A DNA stretch of 64,000 bases from Sphaerosporella brunnea (GCA_008704415.1 VXIS01000101.1:62001-126000); one strand, 5' to 3'. Positions 35,146 through 46,620 are shown, counted from the stretch's first letter. Notes: generated from the letters alone by a model not told the origin. Numbers and translations: made by a program.

Positions 35146-35633
35146 GGCGAATGGACACAGTTGGGCAGCGAGACATCATCCAGCTCTTCCAAGTCCTCCG
35201 GCGACTCCGCCAGCGACTCAGATAGCGATACTCTTCTGGGAAGCGACGCCGAGACGGACGCCGAGACGGAGAGCGAGGACTTCGATAGCCTGAGGGTAGA
35301 CTTCAAGTTACAAGCGACCTGCGGCCATTGTGCGTTCAAAAACCCATACCCGCCACAACCAGACAAACCGCGCCTTTTTCAGCGTTCCTCACTCGGCGTT
35401 CTCTCGGCATCCACCGCACGCGTTTCATCTCGGCACTCCTCAGTGTTTCCACAGTATGCCCCCAATCCTTTTCCAGGTTTCATCCAATTGACGCGGCAGT
35501 TGGTTGGCCAGAGTCCTAGTTTTACGCGTTCTACACCCGGTCGCATATCGCGTTTTTCCCGGCGTCCTCTCCGCATTTTCACAACACACGTCCGGCTTCT
35601 CCCTCTATAAGGCTTCTTCCTTTATAATCAGCA

Positions 35634-36196
35634 ATGCCACCCAGCAACAAACGCTTTGCAAACCCAGATGTTTTGGACGCTGGTTGCACGAGTCGAAAAA
35701 AGATCCGCAAGCAGCAAAAGCGCATCCGCAGGTAACTAAGCTCCCTCTCCCGAATACACTACATGCCTTGCCTGCCGGTCGGTAATTGATAATGCGTGTA
35801 CCCCATAGACGCATTCTAAATGATATTATCGGCCAAATCGAGGCGACAGACAACCTTTTGGAAAAGCTTGCACTGTCATATGTCCCCGAAGAACAGAATA
35901 ACTTCGAGTCGTTGCTTAGACACATGTTCGCTGCCGCAGCTGCACAATACGGTGGTCCCCCGATTCCCGGAAGCCTCTGGTCTGACGTTTGCAACCGAAT
36001 CAGGGTCAAAAAGGCTCTCTTTCCCAAGTCATGCGCCGTTTTGAACGACCGAAGGCAGGCAGTTATCGCTTATCGTTGGCGTAAACACGAGTTAACGCGC
36101 TCGTTGGGATTGGGCTTGACTGCTACCCAGAGGGAGAAACTCTTAGCTGAGTCAATCCCCACTGTGAGCTTGTCCATGGTGAAGAAGGAATTGTAA
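35634..36196 (+). CDS. 161-residue protein, unknown function
   Basis: Exons 35634-35731 and 35809-36196. The intron is 77 nt (GTAACT donor, ATAG acceptor) and joins KRIR to RRILNDIIGQIEATD in frame. The N-terminus is very basic (SRKKIRKQQKRIRR), like a nuclear localisation signal. The rest is helical (NNFESLLRHMFAAAAAQYGG, then VIAYRWRKHELTRSLGLGLT). A TATA-like TTTATAAT lies just before the start. It sits between FunK1 fragments and DNA transposons, so it could be a passenger or transposon gene. I do not recognise it. Confidence 0.42.
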
Positions 36197-36424
36197 CGGA
36201 GAGGGTCGGGAGCAGAGGGGTGACGGACGGAGACAGGAACTAGGGCCGAGACAGGATCCGGGAGACAAGATGGGAGGTGCTATGCACGGGGTCCAGGGTT
36301 CAGAGTGAAACGGAGGTATTCAGATTGAAATACGTAGGTTTAGTAAAGAGGAAAAGAAAGCAAACAACAGAGCGGAAGCGGAGGCCCCTTTATACAGTCC
36401 ACGTGATTGCGGCGCCCCGCGGTA

Positions 36425-36696
36425 TGGTTGGCGACACCATAAACGCTCACCACGAGCGCCAATTTTTATAACTGAATGAGAAATAAAGCAACCACGCCGC
36501 TGTTTACATTTTCTTGTAGCTATCCATCTGCTTAACAGAAAAATGTTTCCTCCAGAACAATAAGAATCCTCGTTGTGATGTTATAAACTTTGGTGCTTTT
36601 TGTGGGGGCAGGCTTGGCCATAATTTGTATGGGCATTGAGGCTCCGAACTTGCACCCATTAGCCGGGCTGGTGAGCGTTTATGGTGTCGCCAACCA
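36425..36696. mobile_element. MITE-like element, 272 bp, TA-flanked
   Basis: Perfect 28-bp terminal inverted repeats starting TGGTTGGCGACACCATAAAC, bordered by TA (36423-36424 and 36697-36698). No coding capacity. Confidence 0.88.
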
Positions 36697-37033
36697 TAAC
36701 TTAGAGCTGGGTGGGAAACTGCCAAGAACGGTTGCCAACCAGTTGCCAACCTCCACGCGAGATTCCGTGGCCCGGGGACGGGCCACAGCTACAGTTGGGG
36801 ACATCTTAAACCTGAGTGAAAAAGACCCCAACTTTGACCTGAGATGGCAACACAACAACACCATAAATTAAGAAATGAAGCGCATAGGGCGATAGACAGG
36901 ATGGGAACGGCCCTTGCTATGCACTTCGATTAATTTTTAAGGGCGTGGTTGATTTTACAACTAATTAAAAATAAAAATAATTTTTGGTGTGAGGGGGGGT
37001 AAAAGGTCCCCGTTACTTAGTGTATTAATTACC

Positions 37034-38038
37034 TTAATTAGGTAATAATATCCTTGCATAAATGGAGCTAATTACCGTATTGGGAAATATTATTCTGCAA
37101 AAGAAACCTAAATACAACCACTTTGATTTATCCTGTACCTGACGATGACCCTTATATACACGATTTTTGAACTCTGCAGTACCGTAAACTAATCCTGACC
37201 CATATGCCTTTATTGTCCGAACGCTCCGGTGATAAAATCGATTAAACGACTGCAACGGAACTGAATGGAGAGCCTCAGGGAGTATGCGGCGTAGACCTTC
37301 AATGGTATACTCGCAATTTTCCCTTGTATACCACTTGGCCGCACACCAAAACTGTTCAATAAAGTTTAATTCACAGTGAAATTTTGGGTAAAAAATTACC
37401 TCTTGGTGTGCGGCCTCGAACTCCTCCTGCAACCATCCTTTTTGCTCCTGAAAATCCCGTTGAGCAGCCATTACTGACTTTGCACAGCACCGCCCTTCTT
37501 CCTTAGGAAGACAGCCTGAACGGCTGTACGTTGTAGGACATTCAAGTAGAAACTTGTTGCCAAACGGGTTGCGTCCACTTTCAGGCCAGAGTCCCCGCTC
37601 TTTCAAAACCACTTTTAGCCCCTTCGTTTTACCCCGGAGAAAGACATCTTTATAATTATTTGGGTATACCATCGCTTGAGGTAGACCCCGATTGTAGTCA
37701 AAGCCTTCTTTCATTTCTGGCTGTTTTCCTCCAGGAGCAAGCTGCATGCGGGACGCAACTAAAGCCTTTGGGTGAAAGGAATTGTGGTTTGTGGCATTAT
37801 CGAACGCCCATAGTCCTTGGCACCTAGGGAAAGCGTAGCGCGCACAGTGCCAATTGGAACCCAAGCTTTTGCAACGCAGAAACAGCAGTTCTGGCTTTGA
37901 TCTTTTACTCTTGAAACGTAACTTGGGCTTCTTTTGCCTTCGGTTTCTGAATCGCCAGCATGGCGTAAAACCACTAGGTTTCACTAAACCGCGTACAGGA
38001 AGATAGGCCCACATTAATCCTTTTCTAAGAAAAGACAC
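37034..38038 (-). pseudogene. DDE transposase, C-terminal catalytic part
   Basis: An open frame of 334 codons. It has the second catalytic Asp in GLWAFDNATNHN and the Glu in FHCELNFIEQFWCAAKW, the equivalent of the Tc1 motif PxLNPIExxW. GLKVVLKERGLWP and VYKGHRQVQDKSKW are also typical of this fungal transposase group. The first catalytic Asp (HDES-type block) should lie just upstream but is absent from the sequence between this frame and 38885. The enzyme is therefore incomplete as it stands. Confidence 0.82.
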
Positions 38039-38550
38039 TTGTTGGGCGAAAGCTTTCAGATCGGATCGGAAGATTCGCTAATGGTACGAGTATATTCGTA
38101 CGAAGGGAAAATAGGATAAGATTTCGAAACGAATCTAGATTGTGTAACCATATTGTTAAGGCTGACCTCACAATATCCTAACGATTTTCTGCTAACTCTG
38201 GTGTCTCTCAACTCGAGGAAATCTCGCGGGTTTAATCCTGACGGATTCGCCTTTGGCCTCAAAGTTGATTTCCAATCCTCGGACGAACAATTTCCCGATT
38301 GCCATAAGGGTACCGACTTCTTTGGCTAGCCAGGGATTAGATAACCCCCACTCCACTCGGACACTCGCTGCAGCTATGGCGTGATTAACGCGTAAGCTTT
38401 TATGCCTAGATGCCTATTGAAGTGCCTCAGTAGATTGGGACGTGAGACCAATTACCGAAGTGACTTTGGTACTTATCAAGTCTTGTCACAGGTGCTCCCC
38501 TCATATACCCACCGGGTACGTTCCGGTATAACGGTTGGGCGCAACGTGAT

Positions 38551-38758
38551 GTGAGTTATTTTGTACCCTGGAAAAAACTATTTTTCTATGGGAACCGGCA
38601 ACTAACCACTTTTTGCCATATAACTCATGGTGAATAACCTGTGACAACTGCAAGGTGTTAGACCAACACAGTTGTCATTATTCATTTGTATGCGCACAAA
38701 TGGTGAGTTATTTTGTACCCTGGAAAAAACTATTTTTCTATGAGAACCGGCAACTAAC
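38551..38758. repeat. 56-bp direct repeat, period 152 bp
   Basis: Copies at 38551-38606 and 38703-38758 start GTGAGTTATTTTGTACCCTG and differ by one base. They lie in the part of the transposon that interrupts the transposase. Confidence 0.9.
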
Positions 38759-38884
38759 TTCACCATCGCTATTATGACGTAAGTCTTGTAACTCTTAGGA
38801 CACTTCCTAATAGAGTGGACTTATAGATGATTATACAGCCTCACTGTTGATAATCATCACCGTCAATAAACCGTTATGTAGCCC

Positions 38885-40128
38885 TTAAGGTAATGTAGCC
38901 ATAACTCGTAAGGGGGTACCAAAAATGGTACTGTGGGAGGTGGGTGTAACAGTGGCTTCGGGTAGTAACTCCTGCTCGAAATTGTCGTCCGACGCCGCTT
39001 CTGCAGCATTTAAACATGCCTCCACCGCTTCACCAGCTTTCCGTGAGTCCAAGTAATCACCAACAACCTTTGCAAGCTTGTAGGCGGTAATATCTAGCAG
39101 CCGTAGTCAGTAATGAGTGGTGCCGAACAGGTCTGGGCCTTCTTACCTTCCCCCGCTCCCGCAAGCCATTTGCGCACCGCCAAAAGAACCCCTTCATCAT
39201 CAAACCAAGACGCGATTTTTTGGAAGCAGCCCTGTCTACCTTCCTCAATTTTTCCGGTCTTAATCCACTGTCGCTCCCATTCAACTACCTTGTGGGCAAA
39301 GTACAGGCCGCGACCAAAGCACCTGGCTACCATATAGGATAACCCCTCGCGAGACTCTACTGTAACAACTGTCAATTCTATCTCACTCAATTCTTTATGG
39401 CAGAGGCTCAAAGGGCAGAGGGCAGAGGGCAAAGTGCGAAGGTTGAAAGTAGAAGACTTACCCAGCTGCTTGCCCTGTTGAATTTTTAAAAAAGACAACA
39501 CCGCTCGATGCCTTGTGAGATTTTGCCCAAAAAGATCTGTCTTCGCTGACCGCAGCTTCCTCTCTAATTTTTCTATTGCGCTGTTGCGTTCCTCAAGCTC
39601 CATTTGTTCTCGAGAAATTCCGCATTCTAACTTAGGTTCCAAGTCTAGTTCAGGCTCGGACTCTGGCTCTGACTGCGCCTCCGTGTATTTGCTGTTAATT
39701 AACCAGCCTTTATCCAAAGGGCGGCAATCCATAGCAGCTTCCTCCAGTTGTTGGGCTGCAATATTTTTTCGTCTCTGTTGCTTCTTGCTAAACTTCGGAC
39801 CCCGCTGATGTGGGAATTTGACGGATTCAAATGCCTCGTCACTACCTTTTTCAGCGCATCTCATCATCATAGCAAAAGTATCCTGATCTTGTTCCTCATC
39901 CTCTTCCGCTTCACTTATTGCACAGTCATCCTCCTCTTGGTCGCCATCTTCCACACCTGCCCAATGAACAGCGGCTGGTATCACTTCAGGTTCCCAGGGC
40001 ACCACCTCTTGCAGCTCAGATACAGCCTCCTTGTCAATTATATCTTGCGTCTCTGTTTTCTTGCACTTTGATACTGACAGAGCTCGGGCTCTCTTTAGGT
40101 GCTGGTACCGCTTGTTTCCAAGAGGCAT
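38885..40128 (-). pseudogene. DDE transposase, N-terminal part
   Basis: From the ATG at 40128 (MPLGNKRYQHLKRARALS) the frame runs through an acidic segment (EAEEDEEQDQDTFAM), a coiled coil (ERNSAIEKLERKLRSAKTDL) and the family block LSYMVARCFGRGLYFAHKVV, WERQWIKTGKIEEGRQGC, WFDDEGVLLAVRKWLAGAGE. A 53-nt intron (39146-39094, TACTGAC branch) leads to DITAYKLAKVVGDYLDSRK, and the frame stops at 38885. It belongs to the same gene as the catalytic part at 37034-38038. Confidence 0.75.
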
Positions 40129-40636
40129 GGTGGGTCTGAAGCCAACAGGGACTTGAGGTTGCGTGGACTGGGGCTGCACGTTGCGCGGACGGGGGAGAGG
40201 TTCGCATTGCACGGGCGGGGGAGAGGTTCGCATTCCGCGGGCGGGGGAGAGGTACGCGTTGCGTGGGCGGGCGGGGGGTTTGTGTTGCGTAGCTTGAGGG
40301 CGACGTAGGGATCTATGGAGCTCAGAATCAGTCTTTGTGCAAAACAAAAAAAAACCAATTAAAGATAGGGGTTTAAACACAGACTTAAATGATAGTTCCG
40401 GCCTTTGTGGCGACAAGGACAAGCGGTTGAGAGCTCACGGTTGCTGCTGTTGCTGGAACGTGCTCCTGTTGACGCGACGCGACGGGGGAATACTTGGTAG
40501 AGAAAAAACCCGAATTTAAATACCCGAATACCCGATTAGGATTTATTTAATGATTTTATTTTTTTCAACATGAATGTCCCTCTACTCGCACATACTCAGG
40601 TTTAAGATGTCCCCAACTGTACACCACCGACGAGTA

Positions 40637-40762
40637 TCGCATAAACTCGCAAGCAAGAGACTGGGCTACGTCACTGGCTAAGTCACTGCACCATGTGGCA
40701 AAGTCACTAAGCCTACATGGCGCAGTGACTTAGCCCAGTCTCTTGTTCGCGAGTTTATGCGG
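40637..40762. mobile_element. MITE-like element, 126 bp, copy 2 (inverted relative to 21173)
   Basis: Same length and sequence family as 21173-21298, in reverse orientation, bordered by TA. It lies only 17 bp outside the 3.8-kb transposon. The first base of the left TIR is T instead of C. Confidence 0.88.
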
Positions 40763-40803
40763 TAGCCTCACAACATATGATATGGTGCAAGGCGCTTTAA
40801 ACC

Positions 40804-41242
40804 TGGACCTTCGCTGGTTTGGGGTTACACGGTTGAAACTAGAGGGGCGCCAACCTTTAGAGAGCAGAACAACCAGAAAAATAGTTCATAAAAGCACCAT
40901 ACGATTAAAGGGAAGTATGTTCCAAACAATTTCGTGCTCTCCGATTTCAATTTGGTGTTGTGGTGGTGGAGAAGTAAGAGTATGAAATTCCCAGACGTTA
41001 CCCCCAGTAAGTGGCCGACACTCTAAGGATTTTGGTGGGTCTCGCTCAATCACTCGCAGTTCGCACATTCATACCCTTAGTTCTCCACCTCCACAAGACC
41101 AAATTCAAATCGGAGATCGTAGGCTTGCTCAGAACATCTTTCTCTTTAATCGTATGGTGCTTTTACAAACTATTTTTCTGGTTGTTCTGCTCTCTAAAGG
41201 TCGGCGCCCCTCTAGTTTCAACGAAATTTAAAGCTAGTGGAA
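40804..41242. repeat. giant imperfect palindrome, ~440 bp
   Basis: Arms of about 190 bp fold on each other around a centre near 41025. The best 85 bp (40829-40913 against 41142-41226) are nearly identical, sharing AGAGAGCAGAACAACCAGAA; inner parts drift. RNA from either strand would form a long hairpin. Borders are uncertain. Confidence 0.85.
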
Positions 41243-41946
41243 ATGGTCCGAGTGCTCAGCAGTGAAGATAAAGCTTATCTGCACCTACGAGTGCCGGCCC
41301 GTGAATGGTTCTGCTCACCCGCACAATTTCTCTCCTTCGACAGCTTCCCCGGCAGAACTCCTCAGCCACTTCCCTAGGAGACACTCCTCTATACAAAAAT
41401 ATATATATATACAGAAGGTACGACTGCTATTCTTTTGAATGATGAGGCAGTGTACTTACAAATTGTAGCAGAATGCCGGTGGCTCCTTTAGCAGAACTCG
41501 CCCCAGCAAAAAACAGGCCTCGTGTGTATTACTAAAGCACATGACCGTACGGTTGCCAACCGATTTTTGCTGTAGCGCAGTTGTCAACCCCGTCGGAGGT
41601 TGTTTACCTACGGGTTTCCCACCCAGCTCTAGCGGTAACCGACACATAACCTCGGCAGAGCCGAAACACAGAGCCTCCACGCGGAGCCGCAACCCAACGC
41701 CACAAAGCAACGCCACCAAACCTTATCCCAGCCTTGCGCCGTGACAGCGATGGCCCCCAAAGGATGTCTGGTTATCTGAAGCACCGGCTACTGACCTTTT
41801 GTTGGAGCAACAATTCCAAGAGGCGAAGCTGCATGATAAACGGATAGAGCGAAAAGATGTTCTCTTCTCCAGCGATGGCTATTCCTGGCCGAAGATGATT
41901 AAGGCTGGAGAGATGATCATCGTTCGATGCACAGACAGGACAAATT

Positions 41947-42771
41947 GTGCTCGTGACTATTCGCAATTTTTGCAGCCACCAAGGAGTTCTCAACTGGGCC
42001 AACAAAATCGTTGAAGCAGCAGTTAACATAAAAAAAAGTGTCCGTCTCGATAATCCAGGCAAGCTAGTAATGAAAGGTTACACATCGGGATCCAGGAATA
42101 CGCCCAGCGTTGTGTGGGCTAAAAACCTGCTGCAAAGTCCGACTTTCCTGTTTGAAAACCCCCAAGAACTTGAGAGTTTTGACTTTCAAGTAAGTTCTAC
42201 ATACGCCCTCAGGTGGAACATGGCACGTTCGAAGCTTCCGCCAGAGATTCTCGCCGATATTGATAAGTTTGTCGATAGCAAAGGTATTTGGGCTGTTATG
42301 GATGGCAATGGCACGATGAAGGGGTATTATGGGTTGAAATTCAAGGAAGGATATTATGAGTTTCATTCTGCTGAGCTTGCTCCCGCTCAAGGCAATTATG
42401 CTTGAAACTATTCTCGCTTTTGCCACCATGAACAGAATGCACATGACTACTGCTTGGCTTGGACCACTTTGCGACTGCAGGATCTATCTTCAGGTTGTAA
42501 TTTCTATGTCGCCGACTATGGCATTAAAGTTGAGGCTTCAACCGATATGATGGTTGCTTGGAGAGGGGCACATTTCCATGGAACTACTCTACCCGATGTG
42601 GATCCTTCCAAGCTGGAAACTGATTTCCAACAATTCGGACTGAGCATCGCTACTGGTGGACGACTTCTTAAGGTTCTTCGGGAAGTAAAGAGGAGGAAAG
42701 CGTTAGAGGCCGATCTGTTTAAAAGGGTTGCTGAATTGGAGGATGAAGATTACGAAAATGGTAGGACATAG
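41947..42771 (+). pseudogene. possible TET/JBP-like 2OG-Fe(II) oxygenase relic
   Basis: One frame of 275 codons interrupted by a single TGA (42403-42405). After the stop the frame goes on as NYSRFCHHEQNAHDYCLAW, SSGCNFYVADYGIKVEAS, AWRGAHFHGTTLPDVDPSK, FGLSIATGGRLLKVL. The pattern of a His-rich block, a Gly-rich strand and a later HG(T/S) is like transposon-associated fungal 2OG oxygenases, but the acidic iron ligand is not certain (Glu or Asp in HHEQNAHD). An upstream frame (41799-42014) may be an earlier exon. The family assignment is tentative; the coding character is strong. Confidence 0.45.
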
Positions 42772-42779
42772 CTGTAGTA

Positions 42780-43767
42780 GTGGGTGTCAATAACCTCCGT
42801 TCAGCCCTCGAAGTGACATCCTTTTGCCAGAAAGTCAAAACGAACGGGAGTGAGGATAAACTTCTGATTGGCTCCGATTGTACTCCGTGACAACGCAAAT
42901 CTGGTGTTCGAGAGCACCAGATTGAGCCGTTCCGCCGCTCGCCGCCCACGCTCGCACCCACCCTTACAACGCCCACAACGCTCTCTTGGCACGACAATCT
43001 ACAGGTAAAAAAGCACGCGGTGTGAATCAGCTCACTAATTAACTGTACTGGCAGGCATGCCGAACTCCTCAGCACATGCGCAAGTGCTGGCGCAGCTGGA
43101 AACACAGCTTACAACCCTTGCCGAGAATATTTGCAATGCCTGGATTGTGCTACGCGATGCCATCGACAGCGAGACCCCCCTTGGGGTGCAGGAGTATCTG
43201 GAGCTACTACATACCTATGAACAGCTTGCGTCACAGCGCTACAGTGTTCCACGGGTGTATGGCTTTGTAGGAGGAGGTGCACGAGGTGGAGGACGCTATG
43301 GTATACACATAATCGATGATTCCTAGAAACTCCCTTCCGGGCAATGTGGCGACTGGAATTTCAGGACTTTCAATAGTTGGTGGAATTGTTAATTGAAGCT
43401 GCCCCCTCAGTGACTTTCTGGGGCCCGGTGGAGGGAAATCCTAGAGGTGGATGTCCCGCGCAACCACCAATAGAGCAGATCGCGATATCTCTGTATGAAC
43501 TCGGCGGCAGCGGAGGCAGCCGTGAAAGGGATAGAATTGCCTTGAATATTGGCAGAGGTAAACCGCGTCGATTGTTTGGATGACCGGGCGGGCGTCGATT
43601 GTTTTGATGGTCGATGTCACATCACAGGCGCTCTACACCACGGACCTTCTACCCAATTTCAGATGACTGCATCGTAAGGTTGTCAATAAGCTTCTGTAAA
43701 ACATAGTGGCAACCGTTCAGCAACGAACGGGCATCCGGAAGTGAAAACGGAGGTTATTGACTCCCGC
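42780..43767. mobile_element. 988-bp TA-flanked DNA element carrying a small ORF
   Basis: Terminal inverted repeats GTGGGTGTCAATAACCTCCG and GCGGGAGTCAATAACCTCCG, both bordered by TA (42778-42779, 43768-43769). Inside is an 89-codon frame (43057-43326). Confidence 0.75.
43057..43326 (+). CDS. 89-residue ORF inside the 988-bp element, unknown
   Basis: Starts MPNSSAHAQVLAQLETQLTT, helical, and ends in a Gly-rich patch (GFVGGGARGGGRYG). No transposase motif. Probably a passenger or relic. Confidence 0.3.
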   Translation: MPNSSAHAQVLAQLETQLTTLAENICNAWIVLRDAIDSETPLGVQEYLELLHTYEQLASQRYSVPRVYGFVGGGARGGGRYGIHIIDDS

Positions 43768-45480
43768 TAGTGATGGACAGAAGCCGAACTGAAATTAATC
43801 CCTATATCGACTTGACGTGCTCCCTCCTACCCACTACCATGTGCATGATCTTACATGACTATCAAGACCATATCGGTGCGCTGGAGGAGTCCAAGTTACC
43901 GGCAGTTGAGTGTGGTGGTGCCTCTGCCTACCCGCAGAGGAGGCCCCTTTTACGGGTTGTGGACTTCGGTCGATCATATCGCTCGCACGATCCACAAGTA
44001 TACTCGCGTCCTCGCTAACAGCCAAAACACAACTATACTCCAGTTCCACCGGTTCCGAGCGGTGTGTAAAGCACTATGCTCGAGGGTAGGGGGAGGCGGC
44101 GTGACGATTGTCTACAACGTATGGACGTGGGGCGGGAGCTCTACCAGGGTTAGCAGCAAGAAAGCGTCACCTCACGCACCTCACTTCCATCTCCTCATAC
44201 TCACCACCGCCAGAGCCGAGATCCGAGTTGAGATCCGAGTAGAGATGCGACAATTACGAGATATTGAGAGTCCAGCCAAGGTTGTGATGGCGTGGCGTTC
44301 GTCGTGCTGTTTGGCTCCGATCGCGGCCTGTCGACTTCCTCTCCACGGCTATACAATTGATATCTCTCTCCGCTCTCGGCTCTGTGCTGCTCGATGTTCC
44401 TTGCTCTGCCACGAAGATACTCCCTCCGATTCTCTTTGGAGCACCTGTCTATACCTGGTATTGAGAATCTTTGGCGGTAGTGGAAACAATTGTGCGACTA
44501 CAATGTCCTACTGCTCTGCTAGTGGGAGTTGAAACGTGATGGTGCGGCGTTCATTGTGCTGTACGCGGCTCGAATCACGGCGTTTCACTCCACGGCTATA
44601 CCATCCATATCAATCTCGTCTCTCCGCTCTTCGTTTCCTATCGGAGGAAGCATTGCCTGCTAACGTGGCGAGTCAGTATGGCTACGAGGATGCGAAAGAG
44701 CATGATGTGGATGCTTACCGTGACTGTGGACCCATGATATAAGTGCTTTGGTTGATCCGCAACGAGCTCTGGGAGCCACGTTCGGGATCCTGCCGGTGCC
44801 GGAGGAGAGCGGGAGAGGAGCCACCTTTGCGATGCTGTCGGAGTCGGAGAGGAGCGGGAAAGGAACCACGTTCGGGATGCTGTCGGAGCCGGAGAGGAGC
44901 GGGAGAGGAGTCACCTTCGCGATGCTGTCGGAGCCAGAGGAGTCCAGATTCGGCGAGGTGGAGATTCGAGCAGAGATTGAGTAGAAATTTGACCATACAG
45001 ATATGCGAGCCGCACAACGGACGCTACGCCATCACGATTCAACTGCAGTGTCACAAAACAATCAAGTGTCATTTTTTGCACAGCCTTCGTTTCCTCTCGG
45101 GGCGGCAGAGGGAGCATCGCCTGTGAACAGTGCGAGTCAGTATCGTTACGCAAAAGAGCAGGGTGTGGATGCTTACCATGAGATAAGTGCTTTGGTTGAT
45201 CCTAAACCAGCCCTTGAAGTTGTAGCTCGCTTATTTTTATGAAACACCGGTTAACTCGCCTTAAGCGAGGCGAGTGAGGTGTGGTGTCTTGACAACCGCG
45301 CGTGTGTCGACTAACATCAACCACCAACATTCACTCTCCGATGGCTGGTGTAAACCTTTTTACAAAATTTCTCTGTGCCGCACTCCTCCCCATCTGCATA
45401 TGCTGCACATATTCTTTACGCTTTCTAAAGTAATTGAGGATTTGCCTTGGAGGAACAGAAGCAGGTGCAGTAGGCACTGT
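43768..45480. other. duplicated segment with 45-bp tandem repeats, no firm gene
   Basis: A ~130-bp segment occurs twice (about 44610-44770 and 45080-45225; SQYGYEDAKEHDVDAYRD against SQYRYAKEQGVDAYHE). Between them, four 45-bp units (44775-44944) encode GATFAMLSESERSGR-like repeats. Frames are broken by stops. This may be a decayed gene, not recognised. Confidence 0.5.
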
Positions 45481-46620
45481 TTCCCTTAAGGAATTAAGTT
45501 AATACCCGAAACTCTTGCGTGTACAGGCTTTCGCTGCCACTAGTGATACTCTATAGGACTTGCTTGGAGCTGGAATTGGGTAAAAATATGCAGTGGTGGC
45601 CAAGTTTGGTGGTTTCCTGCTCAAGTTGGGTTTTCTACTGACAGAAATCCTGTCCCTGGGAGATACCCCCACGTGCACAGCTGTTACAGCCATTGAGACA
45701 ATCAGAATCCAAGTTCCCGGCACTGCACTGTCATGCCTGGCTTCCAAAGGCCACGTTCCTGGAGAATGACCTTCAAGCCTCGTGACTTGCCGTCATCAGG
45801 TCGTTGATTGCGGTAAGCAAATGTATCTCTCAGAGCATCCCCTTTCCCAGGGTTTAGAGCTAAATTCGGTGCTCTGCTGCGTAGGTTGAATGAATGATGG
45901 CGTTGTCAAAGAAGACAGCCTTGCAACCTGGAAATGCAGAGTTGAAAGGTGTTCTAGTTTGCGCAAGCAGTATCACTCTCGCCGTTAAACCAGGTTTCTC
46001 TACCACATTCGAGCTGCACGTTTGCACGGTATGGGTCTGGGCGGATAGCCGTCATCAATACCCCAGCTCGGAAGGTCGTTAATGGGAAGTCAGGATGGAG
46101 CTCATACGGGACCAGCCGGCGTCATAAACTCTGATATAATCAGCCCTTGACCCCTGCCTTTCTTTTTTAAAGGCCGATTTGTTTCACTACATCATATTTG
46201 GTGTCTCCCATCATTGCTATTATATGTGCTTTCATCTTGAAACAAAGGAATGCCATGAAAGTCAGCCGATGGGAATACTCGGATCCAAGCAGGATCGCCT
46301 TGTATAGCCTTTAGTCAGGAATCTCATGGGATGATGTGCTTTTGCAGTTCCATCACGGCCAGTAGGAAAACTGTTTGGCGGTAGGCAACAACATCTGGCC
46401 TCTAATGGCCGTCTTTTAAGATTCCCTTTTCAGCCTCCATCCAGTGCAAGCCTTCTTTGTTGCTTAGCCAATTTCGGCATGCACGGCTGCTTACCGACTT
46501 CCGAACATCTCCCAGGATATGATTTGCTTCAATTGCATGCCTTTGCCAATAGTTTAGCACCGCTTGTGCTATAGTTTCAGAGTCTAGCTTTTCCCCAGCC
46601 TTTTAAGTTTGCTCACGCAT
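45480..46620 (-). pseudogene. decayed DDE transposase related to the 37-40 kb enzyme
   Basis: Leftward reading in shifting frames gives the first catalytic block (ESTYNSNDGRH, about 46208-46232). It then gives RPLKKKGRGQGLIISEFMTP, the second (AVFFDNAIIHS, about 45886-45915), LKVILQERGLWKPG, and the Glu block as SPIEY followed by a stop (about 45544-45565). It keeps the first-Asp block that the 37-40 kb copy lacks. Many stops and frameshifts. Confidence 0.65.

Larger units (their letters stand above)
36792..40619 (-). mobile_element. 3.8-kb IS630/Tc1-type DNA transposon with 26-bp TIRs
   Basis: Identical 26-bp terminal inverted repeats begin CAGTTGGGGACATCTTAAAC, each bordered by TA (36790-36791 and 40620-40621). 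The interior carries an N-terminal and a C-terminal part of one transposase on the minus strand, separated by about 850 bp of non-matching DNA. It is the largest element of the island and the only one here with matched TIRs and most of a transposase. Confidence 0.88.

Noticed and set aside
38325..38350. GGGATTAGATAACCCCCAC, like the mitochondrial small rRNA motif
   Set aside because: The conserved motif has no extra A, and neighbouring rRNA sequence is absent. Probably chance.
39515..40071. plus-strand frames of about 100 codons
   Set aside because: Antisense shadows of the transposase N-terminal coding region.
43855..44532. 225-codon plus-strand frame
   Set aside because: Composition is not protein-like and it lies in a zone of broken duplicated segments.
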